Assembly (NCBI RefSeq): GCF_004208635.1
Contig: NZ_CP035806.1
Span: forward strand, 2,790,001 to 2,854,000
DNA: 64,000 nt
Direction: 5' to 3'
Source: Leucobacter triazinivorans
GTDB taxonomy: Bacteria > Actinomycetota > Actinomycetes > Actinomycetales > Microbacteriaceae
In this document: positions 60,134 through 64,000 of the stretch, piece by piece
Position numbering within the stretch: the stretch's first letter is position 1
Layout: the number at the start of each line of letters is the position of its first letter
Notes under the pieces: generated by a model
The model's database searches: none
Told to the model about the DNA's origin: nothing
Seen by the model: only the letters and a program-made list of their open reading frames with translations
Translations under genes and position numbers: made by a program

Positions 60134-61665
60134 CGGGTCACCTCGCCGTCGCCGTCCGCGGTGGACCGCTGGCCGAGCCGTGCCCACGCGGCGGTGCCCT
60201 GGGTCAGCGAGGAGTCCTCGCTGGCACGATGCTCACCTGTGCCGGGCTGCCGGGCGTGGTGGTCCAGGATCGAAGAGAGGTCGGCCTCGGCGAACCGGCC
60301 ATGGACCGCGGCGTGGCCCAGTGCCCAGTCGACCTCGACGGGGTCGAACAACTTGGCCAACGCGAGCGCCTCGGTCATCTTGACCCGCATCCGCGGCGTG
60401 CCCGCGGCAGCCGCCTCGACCAACCACAGCCGGGCCCCCTCACCCAGGTCGAGGAACTCCGACTCCGCGGCGTTCTTCGCTCGGGGCTGGCGGTCCAGCG
60501 GGCCGGACGGCTGGGGCGGGAAGTGCCCGTCATCGATCTTCGGCGTTCCCGGCGTGGCGCGACGGTGGCGGGCGACCTCGATCGGACCGTCGTCGCCGAC
60601 ATGAACGATGACGACCCACTCGTCCTCACCGACCCCGTGGGTGCGGACCCACACTGTTGCACCGAGCAGGGTGTGTGGGACCGAGTACTGGCCGGACTCG
60701 AACATCACCATCGGGGTGTTCGCCGGCACCATGCGGGTGGTGCCGAACGCGACCGTGTGCGCTCGCGCCGGAACGGGGTGCAGCCGAGCTCGTTCCTCGG
60801 CGAGCATCTCGATCGGCGGCCGCTTCGTCGTCCGGTGGGCACGGGTGTTGACCTTCTCGCAGAACGCCTCGCAGGCCGCCTCGAGCTCAGCGAAACTCGC
60901 GTACTCCTCCCGCAGGTTGGTGTCCTTGGGGACGAGGTCGGCCTTGCTGATCTTCACCGACGCCTCGGTGCCGCCCTTGGACGCCGGATCCGCGGGCACA
61001 CAGGTGTGCACCACGACCGAGTAGTGCTCGGCGAAGGTGACCAACTGCTGGTTCCTGACCGGGATCCCGGCGATGTGCTCGACCGTGACGGTCTTCTCGT
61101 TGTCGGTCAGCACGTAGGTCGGCACTCCACCGAGTCGGCGGAACGTGACGTCCAGCGCGGCGAACACGGACGGCATCGTCTTGTCACGCAACGGCAGCAC
61201 GACCCGGAACCGCGACCACGCCAGCCACGCCACGAACAGCACCGTCTTGACGCCGTCGACGACCGGGCCGTCGCCGTAGTCGTACTGCAGCCACATCCCC
61301 GGCTCGGTGACCCAGGGCCGGTGCACCCGCACCCGACCAGAGCGATAGGACGCCTTGACTTTAGCGACCGCGCGGCGTGTGGTGCGTTCCGAACCCTTGT
61401 AGCCCAACGCCACGAGCTTCTCGTGGGCGACATCGGCACGGACCTTCCCGAACGACCGCTCGACCCACTCCTCGACCTTGGGCAGGTACTCATCGATCAA
61501 CTGCAGCCGGGCTGCGGTCTGGTCCAGCTCCCCGCCGGCAGCGCGGCGGTCCACGTAGTGCTTCACCGTGTGGTGCGAACAGCCGGCCAACTCACCGGCA
61601 TCACGAAACGACCCAGTCAGGTCGTAGGCATCCAAGATTTCCATGATCTCCTCGGCAGACTTCAC
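60130..61665 (-). CDS. istA: IS21-family transposase IstA
   Basis: A 511-aa DDE transposase. The N-terminal HTH is LTGSFRDAGELAGCSHHTVKHYV. The catalytic residues appear as WLQYDYGDGPVV, YVLTDNEKTV and KGGTEASVKISKADL. The start is GTG 61,665 in ACATGTGAAG, preceded by GAGGAGG; a longer frame from 61,728 lacks support. Translational coupling to istB. Confidence 0.92.
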   Translation of the reverse strand: MKSAEEIMEILDAYDLTGSFRDAGELAGCSHHTVKHYVDRRAAGGELDQTAARLQLIDEYLPKVEEWVERSFGKVRADVAHEKLVALGYKGSERTTRRAVAKVKASYRSGRVRVHRPWVTEPGMWLQYDYGDGPVVDGVKTVLFVAWLAWSRFRVVLPLRDKTMPSVFAALDVTFRRLGGVPTYVLTDNEKTVTVEHIAGIPVRNQQLVTFAEHYSVVVHTCVPADPASKGGTEASVKISKADLVPKDTNLREEYASFAELEAACEAFCEKVNTRAHRTTKRPPIEMLAEERARLHPVPARAHTVAFGTTRMVPANTPMVMFESGQYSVPHTLLGATVWVRTHGVGEDEWVVIVHVGDDGPIEVARHRRATPGTPKIDDGHFPPQPSGPLDRQPRAKNAAESEFLDLGEGARLWLVEAAAAGTPRMRVKMTEALALAKLFDPVEVDWALGHAAVHGRFAEADLSSILDHHARQPGTGEHRASEDSSLTQGTAAWARLGQRSTADGDGEVTR

Positions 61666-61857
61666 ATGTCCCTCCTCAGGGGCGAACGGCGCATCAGCAC
61701 GCCAACCGCACCTGAGGAGGGGCCTCAACCGTGGGAACCGGTGAGGCAGACGACGTCGTGTCGGGCAGATCCCATGACCGTCAGTGGGCAGTTCTCATGT
61801 CCGCCACCGGGCAGCTTCGTGGCCGTCTCCGGGCAGTTTCTCGTGGCCGCCGACAGG

Positions 61858-62697
61858 TCAGTCACGTCCGCTCCGTCCTGTGTCGGTTCTGCCTCTTTCG
61901 GGGTGCTGCGTCGTCGAACGCCCTGCGACGTTCGCGCCCGGCGTGGGTGTAGGTCGCACCGCCCCTCTCGCACTCATGGGGAAGCTTGCGCGGAGGGCGT
62001 CGGCTACGCCGTTGTCGCTCATCCGGGACGCCGAAGCGTCACGGTCTAAAGGGGTAATCGCCTTCCCCAGCACCGCGGCGAGCTGATCGTTTCGGCCGGT
62101 GTCCTGGGAGTGAAACCGTGCCTGCACGAACTCGTCGCGCAGCGGCGAGCCAGGGGCAAATTGCGCGGCGTCGATCCGATAGCCGGCCTGCTCTGCGAGC
62201 TGGGAGAAGAACACGAACTGCGTCCGCGTATTGCCCTCACGGAAGCTGTGTACGACATTCAGCTCCCCCCAGCTCTCCGCGAGCTCGTCGACGAACTTCG
62301 CTTGCGGCAGTCCGCGCAGATAGTCCTTGCCGGCGAGTTTGGCGTACTCGGCCTCGGCGGCCGCCGTCAGGTGAGGACCGGCGCCGTAGTAGGCGTGCCC
62401 GTCCTTTGTCATGAACTGCCCGGCCGGCGCCACCCGTTCTTGACCAGCCCACTCGTAGACATCCTGGAACACGTAAGCGTGGATCGCCTTCATGTGGTCG
62501 TAGTCGAACTGGCCGGGAATCGGGTTGTCGTACAGCTCTTGAAGGCGCGTGTGCGCGTATGCCTCTTCCAACTGCCGGAGCTTGTCGGGGTCGGGTTCCC
62601 CATACGGCTTGCCGGGTGCGGTGAACTTGTTCCTCAACACAGATGTACCTGGGATGAAGTAGTCATCCCAGGTACGAAAGGTGGTGCCGCGAGGCAT
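61858..62697 (-). CDS. Fic-domain protein (AMPylase-type toxin)
   Basis: A 279-aa protein. The Fic motif reads HSFREGNTRTQFVFF, near the canonical HPFREGNxRTQ, with Ser in place of Pro. The upstream flap and helix (HAYVFQDVYEWAGQER) are typical of the VbhT/BepA class. Such enzymes attach AMP to target proteins. The stop lies 3 bp from the IS21 end, so the original C-terminus may have been changed by the insertion. It overlaps the antitoxin gene by one base (TGATG). Confidence 0.88.
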   Translation of the reverse strand: MPRGTTFRTWDDYFIPGTSVLRNKFTAPGKPYGEPDPDKLRQLEEAYAHTRLQELYDNPIPGQFDYDHMKAIHAYVFQDVYEWAGQERVAPAGQFMTKDGHAYYGAGPHLTAAAEAEYAKLAGKDYLRGLPQAKFVDELAESWGELNVVHSFREGNTRTQFVFFSQLAEQAGYRIDAAQFAPGSPLRDEFVQARFHSQDTGRNDQLAAVLGKAITPLDRDASASRMSDNGVADALRASFPMSARGAVRPTPTPGANVAGRSTTQHPERGRTDTGRSGRD

Positions 62698-62894
62698 CAG
62701 CCCTGCACGTGGCGGCGGATCGCAGCGCGCGCCTCATCCCCCGTCAGCTCGTGGCGAGCGGCCCGCTCGACGATGGTGCGCAGCGCCGGGTCGATGACCT
62801 CGTGGCCGGCCAGCGCGAGAGCTGCATCCGCGAACGCCAGGCGGTCCTCGGCAGTGGTCGATGCCGGCGGTGCGGCGATGAGCGTACGGACCAT
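62697..62894 (-). CDS. VbhA-like antitoxin of the Fic protein
   Basis: A 65-aa helical protein directly upstream of and coupled to fic. Its C-terminal segment (ARHELTGDEARAAIRRHV) matches the pattern of VbhA-type antitoxins, and a preceding helix (AFADAALALAGHEV) should block the Fic ATP site; the inhibitory S/T-x3-E motif is not perfectly obvious. Context makes the assignment likely. Confidence 0.75.
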   Translation of the reverse strand: MVRTLIAAPPASTTAEDRLAFADAALALAGHEVIDPALRTIVERAARHELTGDEARAAIRRHVQG

Positions 62895-62945
62895 GCTTGC
62901 CCCTCTCGTGGCGTGCTTCGATTCTATCAGCTATGGGTCGAAAAC

Positions 62946-63058
62946 GGTCGAATCAGGTTTCGGAACATGGGAGGTTTTGGCACGGAGTTTCGGCACGGCG
63001 TGTCGACGTCGACGAGCCGGGGTTGGCACTCGTCCCGAAATCGATCGATTTCGGGACG
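62946..63058. repeat. TTTCGG-type repeats with a perfect 28-bp palindrome
   Basis: The motif TTTCGGxAC or a variant appears four times: about 62,958 (TTTCGGAAC), 62,974 (TTTTGGCAC), 62,986 (TTTCGGCAC) and 63,048 (TTTCGGGAC). The last lies in a perfect palindrome at 63,031-63,058 with half-site CGTCCCGAAATCGA. It precedes the methylase gene by 52 bp and may bind a controller. Confidence 0.65.
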
Positions 63059-63110
63059 TCTAGGGAGCGTCGATCCCCGCGGTGTGGGTGGTATCGGACA
63101 GAATTGGTGC

Positions 63111-64000
63111 GTGATCCTCGGCGCGCGCGACCCCTCCGACGGCGCCGAAGCTCGGAAGGCGCGCGGAGCGTTCTTTACTCCCCCTGCGATCGCTTCTTTC
63201 ATCGCCAACTGGGCGGTACGAGACGCGAGCGATCTGATCCTCGAGCCGTCCGCAGGCGATGCCGAGTTTCTTGCGCACGCGGTGTCGCGACTGCGCATGC
63301 TCGGCGTATCAACGCCGGTCGTACACGGTGTTGAGCTGCATGGGTGGAGCGCGGAATACGGAGCCAGACGAATCAGGGCGGCGGGCGGCGAGGTCGTCAT
63401 GACCGTGAGCGACTTCTTCGATACCCCTGCGAGCGGCCAGTACACCGCGGTCGTCGGCAATCCTCCGTACATCCGATTCCAAGACTTCACGGGCGAGGCG
63501 CGCACGAAGGCGCGTGCCGCGGCTCTCCGCGGAGGGGTCGCGCTCTCGGGACTGGCATCGTCGTGGGCGGCGTTCACCGTCCACGGCGCCCTCGGCCTGC
63601 GCGCTGGGGGCCGACTCGGCTACGTACTGCCTGCGGAACTGCTACACGCGAACTACGCCGCCCCCGTCCGTCGGTTCCTCTTCGAGAACTTTGCTCAGGT
63701 CGACCTTGTGCTGTTCGAGCAGCGAGTGTTCGAGGAGGCAGAGACAGAGGCCATTCTGCTCCTGGCCGACGGCTACGGCGGCTCGACCGACCATGCCCGC
63801 ATCCGCCAGGTGGCGAACGCGGCCTCGCTGGCCACCGACTTGCCCCCGATCGCCACCTGGACGCCCCCCGACCCCGCAGCGAAATGGTCAAGCTCGACAG
63901 TCACACCCGAAGCCCTGAAGATCTACGGAAAGCTGATCCTGAGCGGCCAATTCATGGCGATGCAGAACTGGGGCGAGACGTCGCTCGGGATGGTCACCGG
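63111..64000 (+). CDS. Class I DNA adenine-N6 methyltransferase, partial (runs off the right edge)
   Basis: The 296 visible residues start at GTG 63,111. ARGAFFTPPAIASFIANW and ILEPSAGDAEFLAH form the SAM-binding part (motif I region). VVGNPPYIRFQDF contains the catalytic NPPY (residues 117-120). Later LGYVLPAELLHANYAAPVR matches the TaqI/Eco57I-type class. The target-recognition part and any endonuclease domain are beyond the window. It may be a lone methylase or part of a restriction-modification system. Confidence 0.88.
   Translation, partial: MILGARDPSDGAEARKARGAFFTPPAIASFIANWAVRDASDLILEPSAGDAEFLAHAVSRLRMLGVSTPVVHGVELHGWSAEYGARRIRAAGGEVVMTVSDFFDTPASGQYTAVVGNPPYIRFQDFTGEARTKARAAALRGGVALSGLASSWAAFTVHGALGLRAGGRLGYVLPAELLHANYAAPVRRFLFENFAQVDLVLFEQRVFEEAETEAILLLADGYGGSTDHARIRQVANAASLATDLPPIATWTPPDPAAKWSSSTVTPEALKIYGKLILSGQFMAMQNWGETSLGMVT

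Larger units (their letters stand above)
59222..61855 (-). mobile_element. Complete IS21-family insertion sequence (2,634 bp)
   Basis: Both ends begin TGTC with CTGCCC exactly 19 bases later. Each end carries four degenerate copies of a GGCCACGAGAACTGCCC-like unit about 22-26 bp apart (left 59,222-59,318, right 61,768-61,855), as expected for transposase binding sites of this family. istA and istB lie between. No clear target duplication is seen at the flanks (GTAGCG left, GGTCAG right). Confidence 0.88.

Noticed and set aside
60229-62049. 606-codon open frame antisense to istA
   Set aside because: Mirror frame of the transposase with low-complexity Arg/Asp/His composition.
1-64000. tRNA, rRNA or a replication-initiator gene
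   Set aside because: None was recognised on reading; no rep gene or oriT could be supported, so plasmid status stays an inference from the relaxase and ParA-like genes.

Overview
The window is high-GC actinobacterial DNA, most like Microbacteriaceae or another Micrococcales genome, plasmid or island. Foreign blocks are set into it. The actinobacterial signs are GTG/TTG starts, ATGA/GTGA gene overlaps, a ResB/CcsA-type cytochrome c maturation set, DUF5134 proteins, and a MobF relaxase with an FHA/ParA-like operon. The outstanding content is a complete upper s-triazine (atrazine-type) pathway made of trzN, atzB and atzC. From memory this gene combination is typical of Gram-positive degraders such as Arthrobacter/Paenarthrobacter aurescens TC1, Nocardioides and Leucobacter triazinivorans; the species cannot be fixed from this window.

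Layout. (1) 1-33.5 kb is a copper, redox and envelope island. It holds M23 peptidases, CtaG, TlpA, CcdA, ResB, a DsbA-like protein, CcsA, Lnt, LspA, SURF1, a PepSY protein broken by an in-frame stop, a CDF exporter with an ArsR regulator, an Nramp importer, a BlaI-type repressor with an M56 protease, a CopZ-like chaperone, a CopD-CtaG fusion, a CopA ATPase, CPBP proteases, a multicopper oxidase, a cupredoxin and VKOR. A dyad CTACA-N3-TGTAG sits before several of these units and, in degenerate form, before the BlaI-type gene, which suggests a local regulon. (2) 33.9-43.9 kb is a mobile-element backbone. It has a MobF relaxase, a low-GC Xre-ImmA gene pair, and a five-gene operon (HTH, lipoprotein, lytic enzyme, ParA-like, FHA). 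A divergent gene is cut off at about 43,945. (3) 43.9-54.5 kb is of proteobacterial type. It has two partial lpdA copies, an intact and a truncated IS91-family (ISPps1-like) element, a purine-type permease, a TetR regulator, atzB and a truncated IS1071. (4) 54.5-57.2 kb holds AT-rich atzC followed 54 bp later by high-GC trzN. (5) 57.3-59.0 kb holds an NMT1/THI5-like binding lipoprotein and a RidA-like protein. (6) 59.2-61.9 kb is a complete IS21-family element. (7) 61.9-64 kb holds a Fic toxin with its antitoxin and a DNA adenine methylase that runs off the right edge.

How it works together. TrzN removes the chloro or methylthio group of s-triazine herbicides, AtzB removes one N-alkylamine and AtzC the other, giving cyanuric acid. 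No cyanuric acid hydrolase is visible. The atz genes are stitched together from unrelated donors: direct repeats of lpdA-IS91 sequence flank the atzB segment and should allow its loss, a 974-bp deletion has made an in-frame lpdA-transposase chimera, and atzC carries a 12-bp in-frame tandem duplication. The copper island couples uptake, export, oxidation and chaperoning of copper to disulfide chemistry, haem-protein assembly and lipoprotein maturation.

No rRNA, tRNA or CRISPR array was recognised.
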